64,000 nucleotides of DNA. Origin: Rhodobacteraceae bacterium UBA6197 (GTDB lineage: Bacteria; Pseudomonadota; Alphaproteobacteria; Rhodobacterales; Rhodobacteraceae). The position numbers and the translations under genes were made by a program. The notes beneath the pieces were generated by a model, which had not been told where the DNA came from, ran no database searches, and saw only the letters and a program-made list of their open reading frames with translations. Positions 26,048-35,270 of this stretch are shown here, piece by piece. The stretch is taken from contig DISZ01000006.1 in assembly GCA_002422085.1 (NCBI GenBank), forward strand, positions 61,433-125,432. The letters are read 5' to 3'. The stretch's first letter is position 1. Every line of letters starts with the position of its first letter.

Positions 26048-26728
26048 TTGTGGAGCAGGCATTTAGCCCCCGCGCCGGGGCATTGCAAGGGCTAAAAACA
26101 CTTTCTGGGGCGCGAGAGGGTGTGCGGACCAATTCGTCTCGAACAGGGTTTCCAGAATCTGATGCCTGGTGCAGCCATCGTTCGCGACCAGCATGCAGAG
26201 ACTTTGGTCACGCTGGGCGCCGGGATCCCCCTAGGCCTTGGGCATGGCGATCACCGCCTCGGGGGTTTGTCCTGACAGATCGGATAGCGTTTCGATTTTC
26301 GCGGCCCCCATCAACCCCGGAGCGGCGCGCATGTCAGAGGGAACGTTGCCGCCACCGATGCCCGGGACCAGTGCGATGCCCCGCGCAATCCCCCTCAGCG
26401 GTGATCGCAATCGCCACCGACCGCATGAGATCGGCCGCTTGAGATCGCAGGTGAAGGTGCACCAGGTGCAAACAAGATGCGCAACCCTGCCGGCGACTGT
26501 CGCCAGCCCGGCCCTGGCGTGGATCTGCGTCATCGCGCCGCGAATGAGATGACAGAAGATCTGCGTTTCGCTGACACCCACCACCAGAAAGGCCGCAATC
26601 CCATGCGGCATCGCCCAAACGCGAAGTGCCTTGAAAAAGCCTCTGTTCCGTCGGTTTGGCGCAGAAGGAAAAACGCATCGGCTGCAAATTCGGCGCGCAG
26701 GGTTGCCATGCACCGGCTGCAAACGCGG
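26048..26728. other. Gene-poor region between tRNA-Arg and a sensor kinase gene
   Basis: About 680 bases with no convincing gene. A 163-codon minus-strand frame (26231-26722) opens with TTG seven bases past the kinase gene; part of it (from about LMGAAKIETLSDLSGQ) looks protein-like, but the rest is Arg- and Cys-rich and the plausible reading seems to change frame. It may be a decayed gene. The site next to a tRNA would suit an old insertion, but no attachment repeat or integrase was seen. Confidence 0.35.
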
Positions 26729-28138
26729 TCAATGTGCGCGGTCGAGCGACTCCAGCGCCAGTTCGCGCGGCAGGTGCAGCATGAATTCGGTGCCGTCGCT
26801 ATCCGAGCGCACAAGGTCCAGCCGCCCGCCATGCCCCCGCACCAGTTCGGCCGAGATGGCCAAGCCGAGGCCGGTCCCACCCTTGCGGGTGCCGCCCTGA
26901 AACGGCCGGAACAGATGTTCCTTGGCGCGCTCGGGCAGGCCCGGCCCGGTGTCGCCGACACGAATCCACCAGCCGGCCTCTTCCTCTCCGGCGCCAATTT
27001 CGATGGTGCCCGGGGCGCCGGTTGCCTCGATCGCCTGACGCGCATTGCGGGTCAGGTTGGACAGCACGCGGTAAAGCTGTTCCCGGTCGGCGCGGATCAC
27101 CAGATTGGGGGCGATGTCGGTGACGAAATCGGTCTGCGCGGCATCGGCGGACAGGGCTTCGCTTTCCACGACTTCGGCAACCAACCCGGCCAGCATGAAG
27201 CGCGACAGGCTGGGGGGCGGTTCTTCGGCGCGACCGAAGGTCAGCGTGGTTTCGCACAGATTGACCGCGCGCGAGATCGAATTGACCAGCTTTGGCGCGG
27301 CCCGTTTCACGGCGGGATCGTGGCTGCTTTCCATCCGGTCGGCAAAAAGCTGGGCAGTTGTCAGGATATTGCGCAAATCGTGACTGATCTTGGCAACCGC
27401 CTGCCCCAACTGCGCCAGCCGCTCCTTTTGCCGCAACGACGCGGTCAGCTGGGTCTGCATCAAGGCCAGCGCATCTTCGGCCACGCGCAGCTCTTGCACC
27501 CGCGCGGTCGGCGCGATGATCCGGCGGGCATCTTCGGGGGCCTCGGCATAGGCAACCATATGCGCCACCACGCGCTTGATCGGCGTGACCAGAAGCCGCC
27601 GCACCGCCAGAAACAGCAATAGCGCCGTCATGACCGAGATCACCGCCGACAACGTCAGCAGCCTGAGCCCGTAGTCGATCATCGACGCACGCATCGGCCG
27701 GGTTTCCATCGTGACCTCGATCACCAACCCGCCCTTCTGCACCGGGTCGCCAATGACCCGGATTACCCGATTCTCGGAATCGGCCAACGCACGCAGCGCA
27801 TCGCCAATGCGGCTGATCGCCGTGCTTTCGCGCAGATCGAAGGTTGCAAAGATCGGTTGCGGGATCGGCGACGACAACACCAGCTGGCGCACCTCATCCC
27901 GGCGCATGACCACGTTGAACACCCCCGCGTTCGACAGCAGTTCGGCCTCCAGCTCGGGCGCGATCAGCGCATCGGTGGTCAGCAGGGCCAGCGAGGCGAT
28001 CTGCGCCCGCTCCAACCGGGTCAACAGATAGTCCTCGCGAAAGTTGGCCAGTGATGGCAGCAGGATCAGCACTTCGGCCAGCATGACGAACAAGCTTGTC
28101 AGCAACAGGAATCGGCCGGAAAGTGTGTTCAACAACAT
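26729..28138 (-). CDS. Membrane sensor histidine kinase (orphan)
   Basis: A 469-residue kinase. Transmembrane helices are at about 10-30 and 157-183, enclosing a periplasmic sensor domain of some 125 residues. A HAMP-like linker follows, then the dimerisation domain with phospho-acceptor His253 (KISHDLRN) and the ATP-binding domain with N365, the DTGPGL G1 box (Asp396) and GTGLGL G2 box. GGGAGGGG precedes the ATG. No response regulator gene lies next to it, so its partner is elsewhere. The signal is unknown. Confidence 0.9.
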   Translation of the reverse strand: MLLNTLSGRFLLLTSLFVMLAEVLILLPSLANFREDYLLTRLERAQIASLALLTTDALIAPELEAELLSNAGVFNVVMRRDEVRQLVLSSPIPQPIFATFDLRESTAISRIGDALRALADSENRVIRVIGDPVQKGGLVIEVTMETRPMRASMIDYGLRLLTLSAVISVMTALLLFLAVRRLLVTPIKRVVAHMVAYAEAPEDARRIIAPTARVQELRVAEDALALMQTQLTASLRQKERLAQLGQAVAKISHDLRNILTTAQLFADRMESSHDPAVKRAAPKLVNSISRAVNLCETTLTFGRAEEPPPSLSRFMLAGLVAEVVESEALSADAAQTDFVTDIAPNLVIRADREQLYRVLSNLTRNARQAIEATGAPGTIEIGAGEEEAGWWIRVGDTGPGLPERAKEHLFRPFQGGTRKGGTGLGLAISAELVRGHGGRLDLVRSDSDGTEFMLHLPRELALESLDRAH

Positions 28139-28466
28139 GCCCCTCCCATCTCAACCACCGGGGGCCTTCCGGGCGCCCGTGTCTGCCGCGTTTCTCAGGT
28201 TTACCAAACCCTTCGCTGGAAAAATAGGTATGCAATACCGGTTTCGAAAGCCCCCGGCGCAAAATGCGCGGGCGATTCGCCGTTGCCTCGACGCGCCGAC
28301 AGCACCCCATGGCATGGCGCGAAACGACCATAGACCGGGAAATCAGGCCGAAAAATCGCCCCGGATGAATTGACTTGCCGCCCAAGCCCGACTAAAGACC
28401 GGGCTTCGAATGACAGCGGCGCACGAATCCGTAGGGTTTCGGGTGCCTGATACCGGAGAAGAAGCG
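28139..28466. other. Divergent region between the sensor kinase gene and rpmH
   Basis: A 328-base spacer. It contains a strong promoter for rpmH, listed separately, and must hold the kinase promoter on the other strand, which I could not place. No DnaA-box cluster was noticed, so there is no support for an origin here. Confidence 0.6.
28370..28398 (+). promoter_or_regulatory. Sigma-70 type promoter of rpmH-rnpA
   Basis: TTGACT and TAAAGA are separated by exactly 17 bases. The predicted start would be about 60 bases before the rpmH ATG. Confidence 0.65.
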
Positions 28467-28601
28467 ATGAAACGCACGTTCCAGCCGTCGAACCTCGTTC
28501 GCGCCCGCCGCCACGGGTTCCGCGCTCGTATGGCCACCAAAGGTGGTCGTCGTGTGTTGAACGCCCGCCGCGCCAAGGGCCGCTCGAAGCTTTCGGCGTA
28601 A
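28467..28601 (+). CDS. rpmH: 50S ribosomal protein L34
   Basis: A 44-residue basic protein, MKRTFQPSNLVRARRHGFR and then the GGRRVLNARRAKGRSKLSA end, the full L34 pattern. GGAG lies nine bases before the ATG. It begins the conserved order rpmH-rnpA-yidD; yidC comes further on after two other genes. Confidence 0.97.
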   Translation: MKRTFQPSNLVRARRHGFRARMATKGGRRVLNARRAKGRSKLSA

Positions 28602-28618
28602 GCCAGAAGGCACACGGC

Positions 28619-29110
28619 ATGACACCGCCGGAGGCTCCCGCGACTGGTCCATTGGGCCAAGACCCGGGAAGCGCACCGGCGGTTTCCGTTTGTCCGCAAG
28701 ATGCCGAAGCACTCATCGAAGTGATCCGCAAGCGCGCCGATTTTCTGCGTGCGGCGCAGGCCCGGCGGCAAGGCACGCCGGGCTTTTTGCTGCAAGCCCG
28801 CCAGCGCCATGAGGGTGAACCCGCTCTGGCCGCGTCGGTGCGCGTCGGCTTCACCTGTTCCAAAAAGGTTGGCAATGCGGTCGCGCGCAATCGCGCCAAG
28901 CGGCGCCTGCGGGCGCTGGCACAACAGGTCTTGCCCAAGGCCGCGCGGCCCGGTTGGGATTATGTTCTGGTCGGCCGCGCACAGGCGACGGCTGACCGCG
29001 ACTTTGCGCAGATGCTGGCCGATCTGACCCGCGCCCTTGGGCAGGTCCACCATGCCCCTTCCCGTAGCGGCGCACAGAGTCACCCTGCCCCCCCAAAGGC
29101 CCCGAAATGA
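28619..29110 (+). CDS. rnpA: Ribonuclease P protein component
   Basis: A 163-residue protein, longer than the usual 115-140. The RnpA core starts near residue 35 (IRKRADFLRAAQARR) and holds the RNR-like motif NAVARNRAKRRLRAL. The first 35 residues are Pro/Ala-rich and not typical, so a later start is possible, although no better ribosome site is seen. The C-terminal tail is also Pro/Ser-rich. RnpA binds the RNase P RNA to mature tRNA 5' ends. The stop overlaps the yidD ATG by four bases. Confidence 0.92.
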   Translation: MTPPEAPATGPLGQDPGSAPAVSVCPQDAEALIEVIRKRADFLRAAQARRQGTPGFLLQARQRHEGEPALAASVRVGFTCSKKVGNAVARNRAKRRLRALAQQVLPKAARPGWDYVLVGRAQATADRDFAQMLADLTRALGQVHHAPSRSGAQSHPAPPKAPK

Positions 29111-29352
29111 CCCCACTCGCCCATATGCTTGCACTGCCGGTGCGCGCCTACCGTCTGGTGCTTAGCCCATGGGTCGGGCACGGCTGCCGCTATCAGCCGA
29201 CCTGTAGCGCCTATGCGCTGGAGGCGCTGGAAAAGCACGGCGCGGTAAAGGGCGGCTATTTGGCCGCGCATCGGATCTGTCGATGCCACCCGTGGGGTGG
29301 CCATGGCTACGACCCGGTGCCCCCCGCCAAAGGAGAGCATGATGCTGGATGA
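29107..29352 (+). CDS. yidD: Membrane protein insertion efficiency factor YidD
   Basis: An 81-residue protein with the family pattern: RAYRLVLSPWVGHGCRYQPTCSAYALEAL and GGYLAAHRICRCHPWGGHGYDPVP, including its conserved cysteines. It is thought to assist YidC-mediated insertion at the inner membrane. It overlaps rnpA by four bases, and its end overlaps the start of ttcA. Confidence 0.95.
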   Translation: MTPLAHMLALPVRAYRLVLSPWVGHGCRYQPTCSAYALEALEKHGAVKGGYLAAHRICRCHPWGGHGYDPVPPAKGEHDAG

Positions 29353-30214
29353 CGCCGACGACATTCACCCTCTGTTTCAAGGCGCGCCTTCGTCGACCGA
29401 GTTCAAGAAACTGCGCAAACGTATCGTTCGCGAGGTCCGCGACGCGATCGAAACCTACGGCATGATCGAACGCGGCACGCGCTGGTTGGTCTGTCTGTCG
29501 GGCGGCAAGGACAGCTACACGCTGTTGGCGATCTTGCATGAATTGCAATGGCGCGGGCTTTTGCCGGTGGATCTGCTGGCGTGCAACCTCGATCAGGGCC
29601 AGCCGGGTTTTCCAGCCACCGTATTGCCGGAATTTCTGCAAAAAATGGGCGTCGCGCACCGGATCGAGTACAAAGACACCTATTCCGTGGTCGTCGACAA
29701 GATCCCGCAGGGCCGGACCTATTGCAGCCTGTGTTCGCGACTACGCCGCGGCAACCTCTATCGCATTGCCCGCGAAGAGGGCTGTTCGGCGGTCGTTCTG
29801 GGGCATCATCGCGACGACATCCTCGAGACGTTCTTCATGAACCTTTTTCACGGCGGGCGTCTGGCCACGATGCCACCAAAGCTGGTGAACGAGGATGGCG
29901 ATCTGTTCGTCTATCGACCGCTGGCCTTCGTCGCCGAGGCGGATTGCGAAAAGTTCGCCCGCGCGATGAATTACCCGATCATCCCCTGCGATTTGTGCGG
30001 CAGTCAGGACGGGTTGCAGCGCCAGCAGGTCAAGCAGATCCTTGATGGCTGGGAGGCACGAAACCCTGGCCGCCGTCAGGTGATGTTCCGGGCGCTGCTG
30101 AACACGCGGCCCTCGCATCTGCTGGACCCGGCATTGTTTGATTTTGCCGGATTGATGCGCAACGCTTCAAAGACTCCACCGGATTTGAACAAAATACCCC
30201 CGAAATTGCGCTGA
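29342..30214 (+). CDS. ttcA: tRNA 2-thiocytidine synthetase TtcA
   Basis: A 290-residue PP-loop ATPase. SGGKDS is near residue 55, and Cys pairs (YCSLCSRLRRG and PCDLCGSQ) match the Fe-S ligands of TtcA. AAGGAG lies six bases before this ATG; an adjacent ATG one codon earlier is also possible. The enzyme makes s2C32 in some tRNAs. The gene starts inside the end of yidD. Confidence 0.93.
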   Translation: MLDDADDIHPLFQGAPSSTEFKKLRKRIVREVRDAIETYGMIERGTRWLVCLSGGKDSYTLLAILHELQWRGLLPVDLLACNLDQGQPGFPATVLPEFLQKMGVAHRIEYKDTYSVVVDKIPQGRTYCSLCSRLRRGNLYRIAREEGCSAVVLGHHRDDILETFFMNLFHGGRLATMPPKLVNEDGDLFVYRPLAFVAEADCEKFARAMNYPIIPCDLCGSQDGLQRQQVKQILDGWEARNPGRRQVMFRALLNTRPSHLLDPALFDFAGLMRNASKTPPDLNKIPPKLR

Positions 30215-30292
30215 CGGAATTAACCGCTCACTGATGATTGCACCCTAGTTTTCCCTATGACGGCGGTAACCGCCTTCAACGAGGGTTTCGAG

Positions 30293-31825
30293 ATGGTGGA
30301 AAAAGCGGGACAGGGCATGCCTTTGGTGAAGGCGCTCTTCAGGCGCGAAATGGTGGTCTTTGTGCCAGCCATCGGCCTTGCGGGGCTGTGGTTCGGCCTC
30401 GAGGCGATGACACTGCTCGCCACGACGGCGCTGGCCGTTGCCTGGATGACGCGCCCCGTTCTTGCGACCCAAGGGGCCGATGATGCAGGGCAGGACGGAG
30501 TCACCGGGCTTTGCCTGCGCGGCGCGGCAGTCACGGCGTTGCAGCACGCCTTTTCCAGTTCCAGGACCTCGGGGCGGGGCACGGCGGCGCTGGTTTTGGG
30601 CATTGACCAGGCCGACCTGCTGGAAACCCACTACAACAGCTCGGAAATCAACGAAATCATGCGCCGCATCGCAGACCGGATTCGCGGCGCCCTGCGCGAT
30701 GCCGACACAATTGCGCGACTTGATGGCGCACGCTTTGCGGTCATTTTAAAACCCACGTTGCGGCCCGATCTGGAAAGCATGATCCAACTGGCCGCGCGCT
30801 TGCAAGCGGCGACCGAAGTGCCGCTGTCGGTCGAAAAACGGACAGTGCATGTTACCACTCATATCGGATTTTGCCTGATCAGCCGCAGCCCCGAACGCGA
30901 CGGAGAAGCGATGTTGGCCGCCGCAGAGACAGCCGCCGCCGAGGCCGGGCGCAATCCGCCCAGCGCGATCCGCGCCTATTCGGTAGAAGTGCAAAAGGCC
31001 GCCCGAACCCGATGCACCCTGTCACAAGAGGTGGCCGCCGCATTGGAAGGCGGCTGTATTCTAGCCCATTTCCAGCCCCAGCTTTCGTCGGACACCGGTG
31101 AAGTTTCGGGATTTCAGGCGGTGCCGCGTTGGCTGCACCCCGAACGCGGCCTGCTGCTTGAAACGGACATCTTGCCCGCAGTTGAAACCGAGGGGCTGGG
31201 ACAGCGCCTTGGCGAAGTCATGCTTTACAACGTCTTCAGCGCGATCAGAGATTGGGCAAAGTCCGGGCTTGCCGTGGGTCCCGTTTCGCTTGCGATCACG
31301 CCAGAACTGTTGGCCAACCCCAAACTGGCAGATCGCCTTCGCTGGGAACTGGATCGATTCGAGGTGCCCGCCGAGCGGCTTCGACTGGTGCTGGCCAGCA
31401 GCGTCGTCGCGCATCTGGATCAGGACGTCGTCGCCCATAACCTGGCCGCTTGCACAAGAATGGGACTGCAGGTCGAACTGGCGGGTTTCGGCCACGGCCC
31501 GGCCTCCGTCACTTCGATTCGCCGTTCTTCGGCTCAGCGAATCCGCATTCACCGCAGTTTCGTGGCGCGGGTAGACTGCGACGCCGAACAGCAGCGGCTG
31601 GTCGCTGCGGTCTTGTCCATGGCTGAAGGGCTCGGTGTCGATACTCTGGCGGAAGGCGTCTCGACCATTGGTGAACACGCCATGTTGGCGCAATTGGGTT
31701 GTGGCCATGTGCAAGGACCGGCCATTGCGCGGCCGATGCCCTTTGAAGAAACGATTGGCTGGCTGAAACGCCACAACCACAAACTGGATTCGACGCCACG
31801 TCTGGGGCGCAAGGGCGACCGATAA
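30293..31825 (+). CDS. Degenerate GGDEF-EAL protein, probably inactive
   Basis: About 510 residues from an ATG with GAGGG nine bases upstream; an ATG 36 bases earlier has no such site. Two hydrophobic helices near the N terminus anchor it in the membrane. The GGDEF position reads RLDGARF, so the metal- and GTP-binding signature is lost. In the EAL half the EAL motif reads QAV, the DDFGTG loop AGFGHG, and KID reads RIH. The conserved QG...P ending is kept. It can be expected neither to make nor to cleave c-di-GMP; it may bind c-di-GMP or a protein partner. Confidence 0.82.
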   Translation: MVEKAGQGMPLVKALFRREMVVFVPAIGLAGLWFGLEAMTLLATTALAVAWMTRPVLATQGADDAGQDGVTGLCLRGAAVTALQHAFSSSRTSGRGTAALVLGIDQADLLETHYNSSEINEIMRRIADRIRGALRDADTIARLDGARFAVILKPTLRPDLESMIQLAARLQAATEVPLSVEKRTVHVTTHIGFCLISRSPERDGEAMLAAAETAAAEAGRNPPSAIRAYSVEVQKAARTRCTLSQEVAAALEGGCILAHFQPQLSSDTGEVSGFQAVPRWLHPERGLLLETDILPAVETEGLGQRLGEVMLYNVFSAIRDWAKSGLAVGPVSLAITPELLANPKLADRLRWELDRFEVPAERLRLVLASSVVAHLDQDVVAHNLAACTRMGLQVELAGFGHGPASVTSIRRSSAQRIRIHRSFVARVDCDAEQQRLVAAVLSMAEGLGVDTLAEGVSTIGEHAMLAQLGCGHVQGPAIARPMPFEETIGWLKRHNHKLDSTPRLGRKGDR

Positions 31826-32051
31826 TGCAATCCTGGGGTCGCAGCGGTCCCGGCTTTGCGCATCGCGTGGTTTCAGGTGGCGTCCCATCTTTGGCATCAC
31901 CCTGCGGCCAAACCAAAGCCGATGGCCGAATAATCCGATAATTCCGGGCAAAGCGCCGCTGCCAACTGGAGATCAGGGGAAAACCGCTTGACCTTTCCCT
32001 GCCCCTTCTGTTGAACCTCCCCATCCCGGAACAGGTTGGTGGGCTCGCCCT

Positions 32052-33872
32052 ATGGAAGATCAAAACAAGAACCTCATTCTAGCGACCGTGCTCTCCTTTC
32101 TGGTGATCCTGGTCTGGTACACGCTTTTCTCTCCGCCTGAGGTCGCTCCTACCGATTTGGCCCCGGCCGCCATCACCCAGACCGACAGCACCGCACAACC
32201 CGCTACGGCCGATGCCCTGTCGCCCGCCGAACCCGACAGCACCGCCACAGAAATTGCGGCGGTGCCGCGTCTACCCATCAACACGCCAAGTCTGATTGGC
32301 TCGATCTCGCTGTTGGGGGGCCGGATCGACGATCTGTCCTTGAAGGGTTACAACGAAACGCTGGATCCAAAATCCGGTCTGGTGCGGCTTCTGGCGCCAG
32401 TCGGCGGCACCGATTTGAAGGCACCCAAGCCCTACTATGCCGTTTATGGCTGGTTGCCCGCAGGCGGGCTGGACCCGGCACTGGTGCCCGGCCCAAAAAC
32501 TGTTTGGTCGGTCGAAAGCGGCACAACGCTGGCACCCGGCGCGCCGATTGTCCTGAAATGGGACAATGGCGCCGGTCTGGTCTTTCACCGCACCCTTTCG
32601 GTGGATGACAAATACCTGTTCTCTATTGTGCAATCGGTCGACAACACCTCGGGCGTGGCGGTTCGACTGGCGCCCTACGGCATCGTCGCGCGTCACGGCA
32701 AGCCCGACACCCAGAACTACGCGGTTCTGCACGAGGGTGCGGTGCGCATGTCCGACGGGAAGTTGCAGGAAACCAAATACAAAAGCATCGTCAAGCTGGA
32801 CGCGGTCGAGCGTGAAGGCCAGGCGGATGTTGTCAACGTGGCTGGTGACGGCTGGACCGGCTTTACCGACAAATACTGGATGACCACGCTGGCACCAGAG
32901 TCCGGCCAGGCCTTTACCTCGGTGATCAAATACGCCCCCACCGCCGACATCTATCAGACCGAAGCACGCCTGCCCGTGATGGATGTCGCTGCGGGGGCCA
33001 GCGCCCAGGTCGAGACCCGGCTTTTTGCCGGTGCCAAGGAATGGGAAACTATCAAGGGCTACGAGACCAGCGCCGGCATAAAGGGTTTTGTCGACTCGAT
33101 CGACTGGGGCTGGTTTTTCTTCATCACCAAACCGATGTTCTGGTTGCTGCACACCTTGCACGGGCTGATCGGCAACATGGGATGGGCGATCATTGCCCTG
33201 ACCATCAGCATCAAGGCACTGGTCTTCCCGCTGGCCCGAAAGTCCTACATCTCGATGGCCAAGATGAAAGAGCTTCAGCCCGAGATGGAGGCGCTCAAGG
33301 CGCGCACGGGTGAAGACAAAGCGAAGATGCAGCAAGAAATGATGGCGCTTTACAAGCGCGAGAAGGTCAACCCGGCGGCGGGCTGCCTGCCGATCCTGCT
33401 GCAAATTCCGATCTTCTTCTCGCTCTACAAGGTGATTTTCGTCACCATCGAGCTGCGCCACGCGCCATGGTTCGGCTGGATCAAGGACCTCTCGGCACCT
33501 GACCCGTCATCCATTCTCAACCTCTTTGGTCTGTTGCCTTTTGCCACACCGGATCCCAGTTCGTTCCTCTTTACCTTCTCGCTGGGAATCCTGCCGATCC
33601 TGTTGGGCATCTCGATGTGGTTCCAGCAAAAGCTGAACCCGCAGCCGACCGATCCGACTCAGGCGATGATCTTTACCTGGATGCCTTGGGTATTCATGTT
33701 CATGTTGGGCCGTTTCGCATCCGGGCTGGTGCTCTACTGGATCGCCAACAACACCATCACCTTCATCCAGCAGTACACGATCATGTCGATGCACCACAAA
33801 CGCCCCGACCTTTTCGGCAATATCCGCGACGGCTTCAAACGCAAGAAACCTGCGGAAACACCGAAAAAATGA
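32052..33872 (+). CDS. yidC: Membrane protein insertase YidC
   Basis: A 606-residue protein of the Gram-negative kind: an N-terminal helix (about 7-26), a large periplasmic domain (about 60-345) and a C-terminal five-helix core with KALVFPLARKSYISMAKMKELQPE and NPAAGCLPILLQIPIFFSLYKV. It inserts inner-membrane proteins alone or with SecYEG. The stop overlaps the next ATG by four bases, linking it to the MOSC and engB genes. Confidence 0.96.
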   Translation: MEDQNKNLILATVLSFLVILVWYTLFSPPEVAPTDLAPAAITQTDSTAQPATADALSPAEPDSTATEIAAVPRLPINTPSLIGSISLLGGRIDDLSLKGYNETLDPKSGLVRLLAPVGGTDLKAPKPYYAVYGWLPAGGLDPALVPGPKTVWSVESGTTLAPGAPIVLKWDNGAGLVFHRTLSVDDKYLFSIVQSVDNTSGVAVRLAPYGIVARHGKPDTQNYAVLHEGAVRMSDGKLQETKYKSIVKLDAVEREGQADVVNVAGDGWTGFTDKYWMTTLAPESGQAFTSVIKYAPTADIYQTEARLPVMDVAAGASAQVETRLFAGAKEWETIKGYETSAGIKGFVDSIDWGWFFFITKPMFWLLHTLHGLIGNMGWAIIALTISIKALVFPLARKSYISMAKMKELQPEMEALKARTGEDKAKMQQEMMALYKREKVNPAAGCLPILLQIPIFFSLYKVIFVTIELRHAPWFGWIKDLSAPDPSSILNLFGLLPFATPDPSSFLFTFSLGILPILLGISMWFQQKLNPQPTDPTQAMIFTWMPWVFMFMLGRFASGLVLYWIANNTITFIQQYTIMSMHHKRPDLFGNIRDGFKRKKPAETPKK

Positions 33873-34618
33873 CGCGTCTTGCGCATATCGTTCGGCATCC
33901 GATCAAATCGATCGGCTACGAGGAACTCTCTCACGCGTCCCTGTACAAGGGGCGCGTGATGGATTTTGACCGCCACTGGGCCGTCGCCCATGAGGCGGCC
34001 AAGTTTCAAGGCCAACCCGAGGGCTGGCAAGCCAAGATGAACTTTCTGCGCGGTGTCGCCGGCCCCGAGTTGATGGCAATCCGCGCCCAGTTGGCCGACG
34101 ACGCCGTGACGCTCGATCACCCGCGGGCAGGTCAGATCACGCTGGATCTGGACACCGAAGTGGACCGCGGCCGGCTGATTGCGTGGCTAAGACCGCTCTG
34201 GCCCGACAACCGCCCCGCCCCCAGCCACGTTGTTCGCGTACCCGGCCAAGCCATGACCGACATGCGCCAGCCTTGGCTTTCAATCTTGTCACTGGACAGT
34301 CTGCGCGAACTTGGCGCGCAGATGGGCGCCGACCTCTCGATCCATCGCTGGCGCGGCAATCTTTGGGTCGAAGGCTGGCCGACGATGACCGAAATGGACC
34401 TGATCGGGCGAAAGATTCGCATTGGCGGGGCACTACTGGAAGTGCATGAACCGATCACCCGCTGCCGCGCAACCTGCGTGAACCCCGGCACCGGCGTCGA
34501 AGATGCGGAAACGCTGGTCGCGCTTGAGACGGTCTGGGGCCACAAGGATTTCGGCATCTACGCGCAAGTCATTGAAGATGGCAGAATTGCCGTTGGCGAC
34601 AAGGTCGAGGTGCTATGA
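33869..34618 (+). CDS. MOSC domain protein
   Basis: A 249-residue protein. The N-terminal beta-barrel-like part (LAHIVRHPIKSIGYEEL) is followed by the MOSC domain, with a conserved Cys in ITRCRATCVNPGTG, the usual sulfur or molybdenum-cofactor ligand position. The family includes molybdenum cofactor sulfurases and related reductases; the exact task is unknown. It overlaps yidC and engB by four bases each. Confidence 0.85.
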   Translation: MTRLAHIVRHPIKSIGYEELSHASLYKGRVMDFDRHWAVAHEAAKFQGQPEGWQAKMNFLRGVAGPELMAIRAQLADDAVTLDHPRAGQITLDLDTEVDRGRLIAWLRPLWPDNRPAPSHVVRVPGQAMTDMRQPWLSILSLDSLRELGAQMGADLSIHRWRGNLWVEGWPTMTEMDLIGRKIRIGGALLEVHEPITRCRATCVNPGTGVEDAETLVALETVWGHKDFGIYAQVIEDGRIAVGDKVEVL

Positions 34619-35265
34619 TGCAAATGGAATTCCAACTCGCCCCCGAGCCTGAATTCGACGCCCGAGAAAAGGGCCGCCTGATGTTTGCGGGTGCCGTCGA
34701 TTTCGTCAAAGGCGTGGTGGCCATGGACGGGCTGCCCGAAGCCGACCGCCTCGAGGTCTGTTTCGCGGGCCGCTCGAACGTGGGCAAATCAAGCTTGATC
34801 AACGCCCTCACCAACCGCAAGAACCTTGCCCGTGCCTCGAATACGCCAGGCCGAACACAAGAGATCAACTACTTCACCACTGCCGATCGCTATTTGGTCG
34901 ACCTGCCCGGTTATGGCTATGCCGAAGCACCGGTTGCGGTGGTTGCCAAATGGCAGCGGCTGCTGAAATCCTATCTTTCGGGGCGATCAACCTTGCGCCG
35001 CGCCTTCGTGCTGATTGACACACGCCACGGCATCAAGGCGGTTGATGATGAGATTCTGACACTTCTCGACCGCTCGGCCGTGACGTTTCAGGTGGTCATG
35101 ACCAAAGGCGACAAGGTCAGCGCCGCTGAACGCGCCAAAGTCCTTGAGCAAGTCCGCGGCGCCCTGACCAAGCACCCCGCTGCCTATCCCGAAATCGTGG
35201 TGACGTCTTCCGAGAAAGGCGACGGGATCGAGACCCTCCGCGCCATCATCGCAACGCTGGACTGA
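34615..35265 (+). CDS. engB: Ribosome biogenesis GTPase EngB (YsxC/YihA)
   Basis: A 216-residue GTPase. FAGRSNVGKSSLINAL is the G1 motif near residue 60, TPGRTQEINYF holds G2, DLPGYGYA is G3, and VMTKGDKVS serves as G4. The family assembles the 50S subunit. The ATG overlaps the MOSC stop; a second ATG follows directly. The gene ends just before a palindromic terminator shared with the convergent SDR gene. Confidence 0.94.
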   Translation: MMQMEFQLAPEPEFDAREKGRLMFAGAVDFVKGVVAMDGLPEADRLEVCFAGRSNVGKSSLINALTNRKNLARASNTPGRTQEINYFTTADRYLVDLPGYGYAEAPVAVVAKWQRLLKSYLSGRSTLRRAFVLIDTRHGIKAVDDEILTLLDRSAVTFQVVMTKGDKVSAAERAKVLEQVRGALTKHPAAYPEIVVTSSEKGDGIETLRAIIATLD

Positions 35266-35270
35266 TCCCT

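Noticed and set aside
26477..27622. 381-codon plus-strand frame opposite the sensor kinase
   Set aside because: Antisense to intact kinase motifs; composition is typical of a shadow frame.
28139..28466. Chromosomal origin next to rpmH
   Set aside because: rpmH is near oriC in some bacteria, but no DnaA-box cluster, AT-rich stretch, dnaA or gidA was found here.
32271..33461. 396-codon minus-strand frame inside yidC
   Set aside because: Shadow of the YidC core; no ribosome site and no recognisable domain.
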